From NCBI GenBank assembly GCA_902560815.1, contig CACENP010000011.1, positions 1-39,368 of the forward strand: 39,368 nt of DNA, read 5' to 3'. The position numbers and the translations under genes are program-made. The notes below the pieces were generated by a model. That model saw only the letters and a list, made by a program, of their open reading frames with translations. It ran no database searches and was not told the DNA's origin. Shown here piece after piece: positions 18,916 to 27,058 of the stretch (its first letter is position 1; each line of letters begins with the position of its first letter). The DNA is from an uncultured Pelagibacteraceae bacterium (GTDB taxonomy: Bacteria > Pseudomonadota > Alphaproteobacteria > Pelagibacterales > Pelagibacteraceae).

Positions 18916-19646
18916 TTATTTTCTTTAATAAAAATATCATCAAATAAATTTGTCTGTTTTATTGATATATTACCTTCTTTAGCAAGTTCCAAAGAGCCTG
19001 CAAAAATTCCTGCTTTACCAGTTCGATTGAAATTACTTGATTTGGAAAAATTTTCTGGAAGTAAGTCATTAATATTCTTCCAATCACCTAATTTACCAAA
19101 AAATTCTTTAATTCTTTTTATTCCTTCTTCGGTAGTAAAAACTGGGAGTCGTGGAATATTCATTTTTTGAAATTCCCTAGACATAATAATTGACGAATAG
19201 GTTTTAAGAATTTCAAACATGGTTAGAGAGTATTTGGAACTATATATTGATTTTATTTTTCCTCGAATTCCTCTCATAAAAATATCTTTACCTAATCTTT
19301 TTCTTTTTAACATTTGATCTGATAACAATCTAATTAATTCAAGTTTTTTTAGTTGAAGTTTTAGTTTTTCTGCAACCTCTAATGCTTTAAACTCATCTTC
19401 GTCTGTTTCAGGTAACAATAATTTAGATTTTAAATAAGTTAGCCATATAGCCATTAATAAATACTCTGATGCTAAATCTAAATTAATTTTTTCTTTTGTT
19501 TTTATAAATTCAAGAAATTGATCAACAAGAAGCGTAATAGAAATTTTTTCAAGATCTACCTTTTGAGATTTTGCTAAGTCTAATAGAACTTCTAAAGGCC
19601 CGCTGTAATTACTAAGATTTACATTAAATGTCAGAGAATCATTCAT
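18912..19646 (-). CDS. scpA: Segregation and condensation protein ScpA
   Basis: A 244-residue kleisin. The N-terminal SMC-neck-binding part reads NLSNYSGPLEVLLDLAKSQKVDLEKISI, then SEYLLMAIWLTYLKSKLLLPE. The C-terminal winged helix that binds the other SMC head is less conserved. With ScpB it completes the SMC condensin. It follows nagZ by 8 bases and overlaps scpB by 4 bases, as in other alphaproteobacteria. Confidence 0.95.
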   Translation of the reverse strand: MNDSLTFNVNLSNYSGPLEVLLDLAKSQKVDLEKISITLLVDQFLEFIKTKEKINLDLASEYLLMAIWLTYLKSKLLLPETDEDEFKALEVAEKLKLQLKKLELIRLLSDQMLKRKRLGKDIFMRGIRGKIKSIYSSKYSLTMFEILKTYSSIIMSREFQKMNIPRLPVFTTEEGIKRIKEFFGKLGDWKNINDLLPENFSKSSNFNRTGKAGIFAGSLELAKEGNISIKQTNLFDDIFIKENK

Positions 19647-19654
19647 AATTTCTA

Positions 19655-20605
19655 TTATCTAATTATATTCATTAAATGCGATGTTTTTTTTATAACAAAG
19701 TTACTTAATAAAGGTGAATTTTTTGCAACAATCAACATTTCTTTAAAATTACCATTGCAATGCAAAACTAAATTGCAACCAGCATTAAAAGCACGAGTTG
19801 TATTTTCCGATATAGAATACTTTAAAGCCTTCATTGATATATCATCTGACATTATAATGTTTTTAAAGGCAATTTTTTTTCTAATTATATTCATAAGTTT
19901 TTTTGAATGTGTTGCCGAATTTTTTGTATCTATAGAATTATAAATTATATGGGCAGTCATAGCTAATAAAGCATCTTTTTTTTTAAATGGCAAAAAATCT
20001 ACTTTATTTAATGATTTAAAATTATTTTTAACTATAGGTAGCTGTAAGTGGCTATCTACTTTGGATGGGCCATGTCCAGGGATATGTTTAATAATTGTAC
20101 CTATATGATTTTCATGAAATTTTTTTATACATATATTGCCCATTTTGGAAACTAAAAAAGGGCTAGAAGAAAAAGATCTATTGCCAATAATTTTATTAGT
20201 AGACTTTCTTCTTACATCAAGAACGGGAACTGTATTTATGTTAATACCTAAAGTATTTAATAAGTAGGAAACCTGCTTTATATAGACATCATAATATATG
20301 TTAAATTTTTTTCTATCTTTTTTGTATAGGTTGCCAAAAAACTCAGCTGTAAATATTGAACTGTCTATAAATTTATTTAATCTAGATACTCTGCCTCCTT
20401 CTTCATCAATTAATATTGGATAATTTTTATCTTTAAATATACTTCTAATTTGAGACGTTAATTTTTGGGTTTGTAAAATTGTCTTTATATTTCTAGAAAA
20501 CAATATGATGCCCCAAGGCTTATATTTTCTTAAAAAATAAACTTCATTTTGATTTAATTTTACACCTTTGATTCCAGTTATAAAACATCGTCTTCTATTA
20601 ATCAT
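19655..20605 (-). CDS. nagZ: Beta-N-acetylhexosaminidase NagZ (glycoside hydrolase family 3)
   Basis: A 316-residue GH3 enzyme. Family motifs are in order: DEEGGR (67-72), KHIPGHG (173-179) followed by D184-S185-H186, the His/Asp dyad loop typical of NagZ, and SDD (253-255) supplying the aspartate nucleophile. NagZ removes GlcNAc from anhydro-muropeptides in cytoplasmic peptidoglycan recycling. No signal peptide is present, consistent with that location. The sequence is Lys/Asn-enriched and diverged but no active-site residue is missing. It overlaps the upstream 86-residue gene by 8 bases. Confidence 0.92.
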   Translation of the reverse strand: MINRRRCFITGIKGVKLNQNEVYFLRKYKPWGIILFSRNIKTILQTQKLTSQIRSIFKDKNYPILIDEEGGRVSRLNKFIDSSIFTAEFFGNLYKKDRKKFNIYYDVYIKQVSYLLNTLGININTVPVLDVRRKSTNKIIGNRSFSSSPFLVSKMGNICIKKFHENHIGTIIKHIPGHGPSKVDSHLQLPIVKNNFKSLNKVDFLPFKKKDALLAMTAHIIYNSIDTKNSATHSKKLMNIIRKKIAFKNIIMSDDISMKALKYSISENTTRAFNAGCNLVLHCNGNFKEMLIVAKNSPLLSNFVIKKTSHLMNIIR

Positions 20606-20858
20606 TTTTTAATAATTTCCAAAAGTGGTACTTATTTTTATTTTTATCTTTTTCGTGCTCCACATATTCAACTACATTGTTAGTATCATTCCTGAGTAAT
20701 ATCAAACTATCTGAAAAATTGTCTATTCTTTCATCTATTATATTAAGAGATCTATATGATTTTCTTTTATGATCATCTGAAAAATAATATCTAGAAATAA
20801 AAAAAATAAAAAAAAATATTATAATTATATAAAAAACATATTTCAGTTCTTTTATCAT
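20598..20858 (-). CDS. Small single-pass membrane protein in the SPOR-protein slot
   Basis: An 86-residue protein with one strongly hydrophobic helix (about residues 8-24, nearly all Ile/Phe/Val/Tyr) followed by a charged, probably periplasmic tail ending KYHFWKLL. I recognise no domain. It sits between argS (1-base stop/start overlap) and nagZ (8-base overlap), so it is translated within the operon and is likely a real gene. In many alphaproteobacteria this slot holds a membrane protein with a C-terminal SPOR domain that binds denuded peptidoglycan. Here the membrane anchor remains but there is no room for a SPOR fold. Function unknown. Confidence 0.7.
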   Translation of the reverse strand: MIKELKYVFYIIIIFFFIFFISRYYFSDDHKRKSYRSLNIIDERIDNFSDSLILLRNDTNNVVEYVEHEKDKNKNKYHFWKLLKND

Positions 20859-22588
20859 TACATTTTTTCTGGAGTATTAACTCCTAATATATTCATGCCT
20901 AGTTTAATAGTATTAGAAATGATTTTTAAAAAAACTAATTTATCATCAGTTATTTTTTTATCTTTGTTAATAAATCTTTTATCAAGATCATCTTTACCTT
21001 TGTTCCAATAAGAGTGAAATTCTGATGAGAGTTCATATAAATAAACAGGTATTCTATGTGGTTCCAATTTATTTGATGCAGTTTCAATACATCTTGGCCA
21101 TTCAGAAACTTTTTTTAAAATTTTTAATTCGTCTTCTTTATAATTATAATTTTGATCTTTTATTTTTAAGTCATCATTAATATTTAAATTACAATTTCTA
21201 AAAACTGAAGAAATTCTAGTATAACAATATTGTACATAATATAATGGATTGTCTTTAGATTTTTCTTTCACTTTAGAAAAATCAAAATCTAATTCAACTT
21301 CATTGCTCCTGCTAAGCATAATAAAACGAGTTGCGTCCTTACCTACTTCTTTGACAAGATCTTCAACCGTTATATAATCTCCTTTTCTCTTTGACATTTT
21401 GAAGGGTTTTCCATCTTTTATTAATTTAACCAGCTGACTTACTTTGCATGATAATTTATTTTTTTCACCAGAGATTGCTTCAACGACTGAGGAAATTCTT
21501 TTAATATATCCGGCGTGATCAGCACCTAAAATATTAATTAATTTATCAAAATTTCTATTAATTTTTGTATTGTGATAAGCAACGTCACTTGCAAAGTATG
21601 TCCAAGTTAAATCACTTTTTTGTAAAGCCCTATCTTTATCATCACCAAAATCTGTTGATCTAAATAATAATTGATCTCTTTCTGTCCAATTTTTTTTATC
21701 CTCACCTTCGGGAGCGTTAATTTTACCAGTATATACATGCTTAGATTTTATTAGTTTTTCAACTACTTTTTCAACCTCTTTATCATTAACTATATTTGTT
21801 TCGCTTACAAAGTTGTCATGATTAATACCAAGGTCATTTAAGTTTTTTTTAATTAGCTTTAAAGATTCATTAATTGAAAGTTTTTTTAAATGATCTTCAA
21901 TATCATTAAAATTTTCAAAATTAACGTTTTTATTATTTTTTATAATATTGCTTGCTATATCTATTAAATAATCACCTGGATATAGATCAGGATTATCTAA
22001 TGGAAAATTCTCATTATATAATTTTTCTCTAATCCGTAAATAAACAGAATAGTTGAAATGGGAAATCTGATTACCATAGTCATTTACGTAATACTCTTTC
22101 TTAACAATATTATTATTAAATTTTAATATATTTGAAATTACATCACCTAGTATTGCACCCCTGCAGTGTCCAACATGCAAAGGGCCAGTCGGATTTGCAG
22201 AAACAAATTCTACTAAATATTTTTTTTTATCTTTGTTAGATGCACCATATTTATAGGATATATTAATTAATTTATTAGCAAAATTATTCCAATAGTCTTT
22301 ATTAAATTTAATATTAATAAAACCAGGTTTTGCAAATGAAATTTCTTCAATGTGGGTATCTTCTTTTTTTAATAAATCTATTATGGTTTCAGCTATAATA
22401 TTTGGAGATTTATTGTTAACCTTTGATAGAACCATTGAAACATTTGTTGATACATCAAAATCAATATTGGGTGGAGTTGAATCAACATTAATACCATTTA
22501 ATTTTTCAGGAAGAATTAATAACCTATTTTTTTCTGCCTTTTTTATAATTGTTAATACCTTATCTTTGTATTCTTCAAATATATTCAT
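20858..22588 (-). CDS. argS: Arginyl-tRNA synthetase
   Basis: A 576-residue class I synthetase. An ArgS-specific N-terminal additional domain (residues 1-110) precedes the catalytic core with the HIGH-type HVGH (138-141). The KMSKS-type loop KMSKRKGD is near residue 397, and an anticodon-binding helical domain with YVQYCYTRISSVFRN follows. It charges arginine onto tRNA-Arg. It overlaps dgt by 4 bases and the following small gene by 1 base. Length is normal. Confidence 0.97.
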   Translation of the reverse strand: MNIFEEYKDKVLTIIKKAEKNRLLILPEKLNGINVDSTPPNIDFDVSTNVSMVLSKVNNKSPNIIAETIIDLLKKEDTHIEEISFAKPGFINIKFNKDYWNNFANKLINISYKYGASNKDKKKYLVEFVSANPTGPLHVGHCRGAILGDVISNILKFNNNIVKKEYYVNDYGNQISHFNYSVYLRIREKLYNENFPLDNPDLYPGDYLIDIASNIIKNNKNVNFENFNDIEDHLKKLSINESLKLIKKNLNDLGINHDNFVSETNIVNDKEVEKVVEKLIKSKHVYTGKINAPEGEDKKNWTERDQLLFRSTDFGDDKDRALQKSDLTWTYFASDVAYHNTKINRNFDKLINILGADHAGYIKRISSVVEAISGEKNKLSCKVSQLVKLIKDGKPFKMSKRKGDYITVEDLVKEVGKDATRFIMLSRSNEVELDFDFSKVKEKSKDNPLYYVQYCYTRISSVFRNCNLNINDDLKIKDQNYNYKEDELKILKKVSEWPRCIETASNKLEPHRIPVYLYELSSEFHSYWNKGKDDLDKRFINKDKKITDDKLVFLKIISNTIKLGMNILGVNTPEKM

Positions 22589-23700
22589 TTTAATGATTTA
22601 TAAATATTTATTGCAAATCGATCAGTCATTCCAGAAATATAGTCAGCTATAGATCTGTATTTATTATGTTTAATTGGTAAAAATGTCAAAAATTTTCTAG
22701 GATTTTTTGATATTGATTTAAATAGCTTTGCGATTATTATTTTTCCTTCACTATTCTTTTTTAAAACCCTGCTATTTTTGTACATTTTTGATCTCAAAAA
22801 ATATCTAATTTCATTTATTATATTTTCATAATTCGATGAAAAACAAATAAGTTTATTTTCGCAGTTATAAACATCGTTCAACTTATTAATTTTATTAAAT
22901 TTAAAATTTATTAAAGAATTTTTTATTAGGTCTTTTACCATAAGATTTATGGAGTCTCTTACCATCTGATAAATTAAAATCTTTTTATCAGTTTTGATTT
23001 TAGTAGAATATTTTTTTAATATTTCATTAAAAAAAGAAATTTCTTTAAGTTCATGAAGTGTAAAAATACCAGCGCTATATCCATCTTGTATATCATGATT
23101 GTTGTAAGCAATATCGTCAGAAATTGAAGCAATCTGAGCTTCTAATGAAGGAAACCTTTTTAAATTAATTTTATTCTTTAAATTTTTAATTCCAATCAAG
23201 TTATTAATTACTGTATTATCTGTATAGGGTCCGTTATGTTTTAAAAGTCCATCTAAAGTTTCTAAAGTTAAATTTAAACCTTTAAATTTTACATATTTAT
23301 TTTCTATAAACATTACTATTCTTAAAGTCTGAAGATTATGATCAAATCCACCATGTTCATTCATGCATTCATTTAATGCTTCCTCTCCAGCGTGTCCAAA
23401 AGGGGTATGACCAAGATCATGGGCAAGGCTTAAAGTTTCGGTTAAATCATCATTTAAATTTAAATAGCGAGATATTGTTCTTGCAATTTGTGCAACCTCG
23501 ATTGAATGAGTAATTCTAGTTCTATAGTGGTCACCTTCAGTATTAACAAAAACTTGTGTTTTGTGTTTTAACCTTCGAAATGCTGCACTATGAATAATTC
23601 TGTCTCTATCTCTTTGAAACGGGGATCTATATGCAGAATTAGGCTCGTTTATAAGCCTACCTTTGCTTTTAATAATACCTAATTTTTTATAATTTTTCAT
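22585..23700 (-). CDS. dgt: dGTPase-like HD-domain triphosphohydrolase
   Basis: A 371-residue dGTP triphosphohydrolase-like protein. The HD metal site is visible: His65 (RITHSIEVA), His94-Asp95 (SLAHDLGHTPFGH, with His98 and His103), and a later Asp in ISDDIAYNNHD. The N-terminal YRSPFQRDRDRIIHS and FRRLKHKTQVF are family signatures. These enzymes hydrolyse dNTPs to deoxynucleosides and tripolyphosphate, helping to balance dNTP pools. It is the first gene of the long minus-strand operon and is divergent from the Fe-S carrier gene across 47 bases. Confidence 0.93.
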   Translation of the reverse strand: MKNYKKLGIIKSKGRLINEPNSAYRSPFQRDRDRIIHSAAFRRLKHKTQVFVNTEGDHYRTRITHSIEVAQIARTISRYLNLNDDLTETLSLAHDLGHTPFGHAGEEALNECMNEHGGFDHNLQTLRIVMFIENKYVKFKGLNLTLETLDGLLKHNGPYTDNTVINNLIGIKNLKNKINLKRFPSLEAQIASISDDIAYNNHDIQDGYSAGIFTLHELKEISFFNEILKKYSTKIKTDKKILIYQMVRDSINLMVKDLIKNSLINFKFNKINKLNDVYNCENKLICFSSNYENIINEIRYFLRSKMYKNSRVLKKNSEGKIIIAKLFKSISKNPRKFLTFLPIKHNKYRSIADYISGMTDRFAINIYKSLK

Positions 23701-23710
23701 TCTTTAAAAA

Positions 23711-23738
23711 TGACAATTTAATATTATATTAGTAATAT
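23711..23738 (+). promoter_or_regulatory. Candidate promoter of the ErpA/IscA-type gene
   Basis: ATGACA (23710-23715) and TAATAT (23733-23738) are separated by 17 bases in the 47-base gap shared with dgt. The predicted transcription start falls within a few bases of the ATG at 23748, implying a very short leader. I saw no iron-regulator (Irr, RirA or IscR type) palindrome. The match is moderate in AT-rich DNA. Confidence 0.35.
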
Positions 23739-23747
23739 CAGTCTTAG

Positions 23748-24068
23748 ATGATGATTAAAGAAATTAAATTTACCGATAATGCATTAAAACAGATTAATGC
23801 AATGCTATCTAAAAAAGATAAGGGATCTTTTTTTAGAATCGCTATTAAAGGTGGTGGTTGTTCTGGTTTTCAGTATGATTTTTCATTTGATAATAAACAA
23901 GATGAAGATGATCTTAAACATGAAAACATATTAATAGACAAAAAATCAGCTGAACTATTAAAAGGATCTGAAGTTGATTATGTTAAAGAATTAATCGGAG
24001 ATAATTTCAAAATCAGTAATCCACAAAGTAAATCCTCTTGTGGTTGTGGTGTTTCTTTCTCACTTTAA
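23748..24068 (+). CDS. erpA: A-type iron-sulfur cluster carrier (ErpA/IscA family)
   Basis: A 106-residue A-type carrier with the three cluster-binding cysteines: Cys38 in GGGCSGFQY and Cys98/Cys100 in SSCGCGVSFSL. It delivers Fe-S clusters to apo-enzymes. Position next to dgt and argS is typical of the alphaproteobacterial ErpA-type gene; IscA or SufA naming cannot be excluded. Two consecutive ATG codons (23748, 23751) make either a plausible start. The stop overlaps the xthA start in TAATG. Confidence 0.9.
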   Translation: MMIKEIKFTDNALKQINAMLSKKDKGSFFRIAIKGGGCSGFQYDFSFDNKQDEDDLKHENILIDKKSAELLKGSEVDYVKELIGDNFKISNPQSKSSCGCGVSFSL

Positions 24069-24844
24069 TGATCATCAGTTCCTGGAATGTTAATTCAGTA
24101 AGAGCTCGTATTGAAAATATAAAAGAATATTTAAATAAATTTTCACCAGACATATTGATGATGCAGGAAATTAAAACTCTTGATGAAACTTACCCTTACG
24201 ATGATATTAAAACTCTTAAGTATGAAAATTATGTTTTCGGACAAAAAAGCTATAATGGAGTAGCAATAATTTCAAAGAAAAAGTTGGATGGTATTAAAAA
24301 TGATATATTTAAAGATAAAAATAAACAATCAAGAATAATATCTGCTGAAATAAAACATAAAAAAAAAACTATAACATTAATTAATATTTATACACCTAAC
24401 GGAAACCCTGTTGATACAGAAAAATATACATATAAACTTTATTGGTTAGATAGTTTAATTAAAAAATTAAAATCAATATCTAAACAAAATGAAAATATAA
24501 TTATTGGAGGTGATTTTAATATAATTCCTTCAGCAGAAGATGTGCACAATCCAAAGAGTTATGAAAACGATGCTTTATTTAGATTAGAGATAAGAAAAAA
24601 ATTAAGAGAGTTAATAAATTTAGGTTTTCATGATGCATATAGATTTATTCATCCGGATAAAGAAGGCTATACTTTTTGGGATTATACAAGTGGTGCTTGG
24701 CAAAAAAACAATGGTATGAGAATTGATCATTTTTTAGTTTCAAGTTCTTTAATTGATGCCGTTAAAGATGTTAAAATAAATAAATTTCCTCGTGGAAGAC
24801 AAAAACCATCTGATCATACGCCTATTGAAATTGAATTAGCTTAA
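24068..24844 (+). CDS. xthA: Exodeoxyribonuclease III (AP endonuclease)
   Basis: A 258-residue ExoIII counted from ATG 24068. That start gives the family-typical beginning MIISSWNVNSVRAR and a TAATG coupling to the upstream stop, whereas the longer reading frame from 24038 would add ten residues unlike the family. Active-site residues are Asn7, Glu34 (MMQEIK), GGDFNI, and the terminal RIDHFL and SDHTPI motifs. The enzyme nicks abasic sites and trims 3' ends in base excision repair. It converges on the DpkA-like gene with a 9-base overlap. Confidence 0.95.
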   Translation: MIISSWNVNSVRARIENIKEYLNKFSPDILMMQEIKTLDETYPYDDIKTLKYENYVFGQKSYNGVAIISKKKLDGIKNDIFKDKNKQSRIISAEIKHKKKTITLINIYTPNGNPVDTEKYTYKLYWLDSLIKKLKSISKQNENIIIGGDFNIIPSAEDVHNPKSYENDALFRLEIRKKLRELINLGFHDAYRFIHPDKEGYTFWDYTSGAWQKNNGMRIDHFLVSSSLIDAVKDVKINKFPRGRQKPSDHTPIEIELA

Positions 24845-25834
24845 AGATTTAATTTTATTAACAAGTTCTTCGTTTATATTTCTTGGACCTTTGTCTTGTC
24901 TATTTTTATGTCTTCTTTCACCTGGAAGTCTTACACCTTCCATTGATTTCATTTTATCAAAAAATTCATTTGAATGTTTATTCCAATCATTTTCTGATAA
25001 CTTGTCAGGGGATATTGCTAATATGAATTCGCCACCACTTGGTGGACCACCGTCGTTGTTATCTTTAGCAGCTGTCTCATAGCTAAAATTATCACCTACT
25101 AGAGCTCCCGCTAGTAATTCGACCATCATGGCTATACCTGAGCCCTTATAGCCTCCAAAGGGCAGTAATACACCTCCATCAGCTATTTCTCCAGGGTCAG
25201 TGGTATCTTTTCCATCTTTTGTTAAACCAGTACCTAATGGAACTTTGTGCCCTTCTCTTTTAGCAACTTGAACTTCACCCATAGCCATTGAAGCTGTAGC
25301 CATATCATAAACAACTGGAGTTTTTCCTGGTCGTGGCCATGCAAATGAAATTGGATTAGTTCCAAATAATGGTTTTGTAGCTCCCGCTGGTGCAACAGCA
25401 GGCTTGTAAGATGTACATGCAAAAGCAACTAATCCTTGCTCTGCTATCATTTCTGTTTCAGGCCACATAGCAGCCATATGATGTGAATTATTAATAGCTA
25501 AAACTGCTACTCCATTTTCTTTAGCAGCTTTTACTAATTCTGGAATACCTTTGTTTAAAACTACTGGAGCTAAACAATTATTGCCTAAAACTTTTATTAC
25601 GCTAGGTGATATTTTTTTAACTTCTGGTTTACCTTTGCCATTTATTTTGCCACTTTTTAGACCTGTAACGTAAGCAGGTAATCTAAATAAACCATGAGAT
25701 AATGAACCATCTCTTTCAGCTTTCATTATTAAATCTGAGAGAATAGACGCTGTTTCATCATCACATCCATTAGCTAGTAATGTTTTTTTAGCTAGATCAA
25801 AGATTTCATCTAAACTAAGGGAAATTGTACTCAT
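24836..25834 (-). CDS. Ldh2/DpkA family NAD(P)H-dependent imine reductase
   Basis: A 332-residue member of the malate/L-lactate dehydrogenase-2 family (unrelated to classical LDH). The sequence resembles Pseudomonas DpkA, a delta1-piperideine-2-carboxylate / delta1-pyrroline-2-carboxylate reductase. Shared blocks include AERDGSLSHGLFRLPAY (40-55, with catalytic-type His47), NSHHMAAMWPE (116-126), PLFGTNPISFAWPR (155-168) and LLPFGGYKGSG. DpkA enzymes act in D-lysine, D-proline and hydroxyproline catabolism. The exact substrate here is an inference; ureidoglycolate or malate dehydrogenase activity is possible. It lies 42 bases downstream of znuA on the same strand with no terminator seen. Confidence 0.8.
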   Translation of the reverse strand: MSTISLSLDEIFDLAKKTLLANGCDDETASILSDLIMKAERDGSLSHGLFRLPAYVTGLKSGKINGKGKPEVKKISPSVIKVLGNNCLAPVVLNKGIPELVKAAKENGVAVLAINNSHHMAAMWPETEMIAEQGLVAFACTSYKPAVAPAGATKPLFGTNPISFAWPRPGKTPVVYDMATASMAMGEVQVAKREGHKVPLGTGLTKDGKDTTDPGEIADGGVLLPFGGYKGSGIAMMVELLAGALVGDNFSYETAAKDNNDGGPPSGGEFILAISPDKLSENDWNKHSNEFFDKMKSMEGVRLPGERRHKNRQDKGPRNINEELVNKIKSLS

Positions 25835-25876
25835 CCCTTTATTAGATATTATTTATTACAAAAGATCAATTTTAAA

Positions 25877-26986
25877 TTAACAGCCTTTAAAAGATTTAGA
25901 CATGTTCTTGATCAAATCAAAATATAAATCTTTACCTGGTTCTAGAGTTGCTCCTAATGGATCTAGAACACCAGTTTTTATATTCATATCTTTTGCAACT
26001 GCATTTATAATATCAGGGTTAAATTGAGGCTCTGAAAATATACAGCTAACTTTATCATGCTCAATTATTACTCTAATTTCAGATAATTGTTCTGCTCCTG
26101 GCATAACGTCTGTATTAACTGTAAATGCACCCAGTACATTTACATTAAATCTCTCTTCAAAATATTGATAGGCATCATGAAAAACAATAGATTTAAAATC
26201 TTTATTAAGATCAGATTTTACTTTTTTCAAAAGTTTATCTAAATCTTTTTCAGCGTTTTTTAAATTCTTTTTATAAGTTGATGCATTTTTTTCATCGTTT
26301 TCTATTAAATGCTCAACCATTTCATTTAATATTACTTTTGCATTTTCTGGATCTAACCAAATATGAGGGTCGTATTCACCATGTGCGTGACCTTCATGGC
26401 CATCTTCGTCATGTCCGTGATCATCGTGATCATCTTCTTTATGACCATCTTCTTCATGTTTATGGTCATCGTGGTCATCTTCTTTGTGACCATCTTCTTC
26501 ATGTTTATGGTCATCATGGTCGTCTTCTTTATGACCATCTTCTTCATGTTTATGTTCATCATCATGATCATCTTCTTTGTGACCATCTTCATCGTGCCCA
26601 TGATCATCATGACCATCAAAAATATTTCTTTCTCTAAATTTTAATTTATTTAACCCTTTTATTTCCATTAGCTCAATTTTTTCAGCTTTTTTGGCAATTG
26701 ATTTTAATGGTTTTTCTAAAAAATTTTCTAGGTCTTCACCTACATAAAATATGATATCTGCTTCTTGTAACATTTTTGCATGTGAAGGCTTTAGTGCAAA
26801 GCCGTGTGGTGAAGAATATCCATCAACTATCAAATCAGGTTTACCGATGCCATCCATAAGATAACTAGCTAGCGAATGTATTGGTTTAATAGATGCAACC
26901 ACTTTTAGATCAGCATTTGCCGGTGTAAAAATAGTCAAGAATGATAGTATAGATAAGATAAATGTTATTTTTTTTAGACTTTTCAT
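25877..26986 (-). CDS. znuA: Zinc ABC transporter substrate-binding protein with expanded His-rich loop
   Basis: A 369-residue ZnuA. A signal peptide (cleavage near ANA, residue 25) leads to the cluster A-I fold. Zinc-site residues are His61 (SPHG), His208 (DPHIW) and the histidine of VFHDAYQYF. A C-terminal Cys369 and an internal VSCIF cysteine may form the disulfide seen in ZnuA proteins. The characteristic His/acid loop is very long: residues 124-203 hold four copies of EDGHKEDDHDD plus a degenerate fifth, built from 45-bp DNA repeats. The protein captures zinc in the periplasm for ZnuBC. It is divergent from znuC across the Zur operators. Confidence 0.96.
   Translation of the reverse strand: MKSLKKITFILSILSFLTIFTPANADLKVVASIKPIHSLASYLMDGIGKPDLIVDGYSSPHGFALKPSHAKMLQEADIIFYVGEDLENFLEKPLKSIAKKAEKIELMEIKGLNKLKFRERNIFDGHDDHGHDEDGHKEDDHDDEHKHEEDGHKEDDHDDHKHEEDGHKEDDHDDHKHEEDGHKEDDHDDHGHDEDGHEGHAHGEYDPHIWLDPENAKVILNEMVEHLIENDEKNASTYKKNLKNAEKDLDKLLKKVKSDLNKDFKSIVFHDAYQYFEERFNVNVLGAFTVNTDVMPGAEQLSEIRVIIEHDKVSCIFSEPQFNPDIINAVAKDMNIKTGVLDPLGATLEPGKDLYFDLIKNMSKSFKGC
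26398..26622 (-). repeat. 45-bp in-frame tandem repeats in znuA
   Basis: A 45-bp unit (15 codons, peptide HEEDGHKEDDHDDHK) recurs at 26398, 26443, 26488 and 26533. The next copy is at 26581, 48 bases on, because one extra Glu codon is inserted. Copies are nearly identical at the DNA level in the middle and diverge at the edges. All length steps are multiples of three, so the frame is kept. The unit encodes metal-binding His/Asp/Glu. Confidence 0.92.
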
Positions 26987-27005
26987 AGGTTAAGTATTAA
27001 TTGGT

Positions 27006-27020
27006 TGTTATAATATAACA
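27006..27020. promoter_or_regulatory. Zur operator 1 (perfect palindrome)
   Basis: TGTTATA-A-TATAACA is a perfect 7-1-7 inverted repeat and matches the proteobacterial Zur consensus GTTATAATATAAC. It lies between znuA and znuC, includes a -10-like TATAAT (27009-27014) for the znuC direction, and lies 20 bases upstream of the znuA start. Zn-loaded Zur would block both directions. Confidence 0.85.
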
Positions 27021-27023
27021 TTA

Positions 27024-27038
27024 TGTAATAATATAACA
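27024..27038. promoter_or_regulatory. Zur operator 2
   Basis: TGTAATA-A-TATAACA matches operator 1 with one base changed (TGTAATA instead of TGTTATA). Its centre is 18 bases from the first. A TTGACT -35-like hexamer for znuA lies just beyond it (minus strand, 27050-27045), so both operators fall within the znuA promoter. Two close sites suggest paired dimer binding. Confidence 0.75.
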
Positions 27039-27058
27039 TTAGAAAGTCAAGCAGTAAA

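Noticed and set aside
24038..24067. Upstream start for xthA
   Set aside because: It would add ten residues unlike exonuclease III and overlap the Fe-S carrier gene by 31 bases. ATG 24068 gives the family-typical N-terminus and TAATG coupling.
26398..26622. Regularly spaced repeats as a possible CRISPR array
   Set aside because: Units are directly adjacent 45-mers with no variable spacers, lie in frame inside znuA, and there are no cas genes.
26278..26644. Long open reading frames on both strands in other frames across the znuA repeat region
   Set aside because: They arise because the 45-bp repeat unit is a multiple of three and has no stop codon in several frames. The products are low-complexity His/Met/Ile/Val strings. 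The znuA frame has a signal peptide and zinc ligands on either side.
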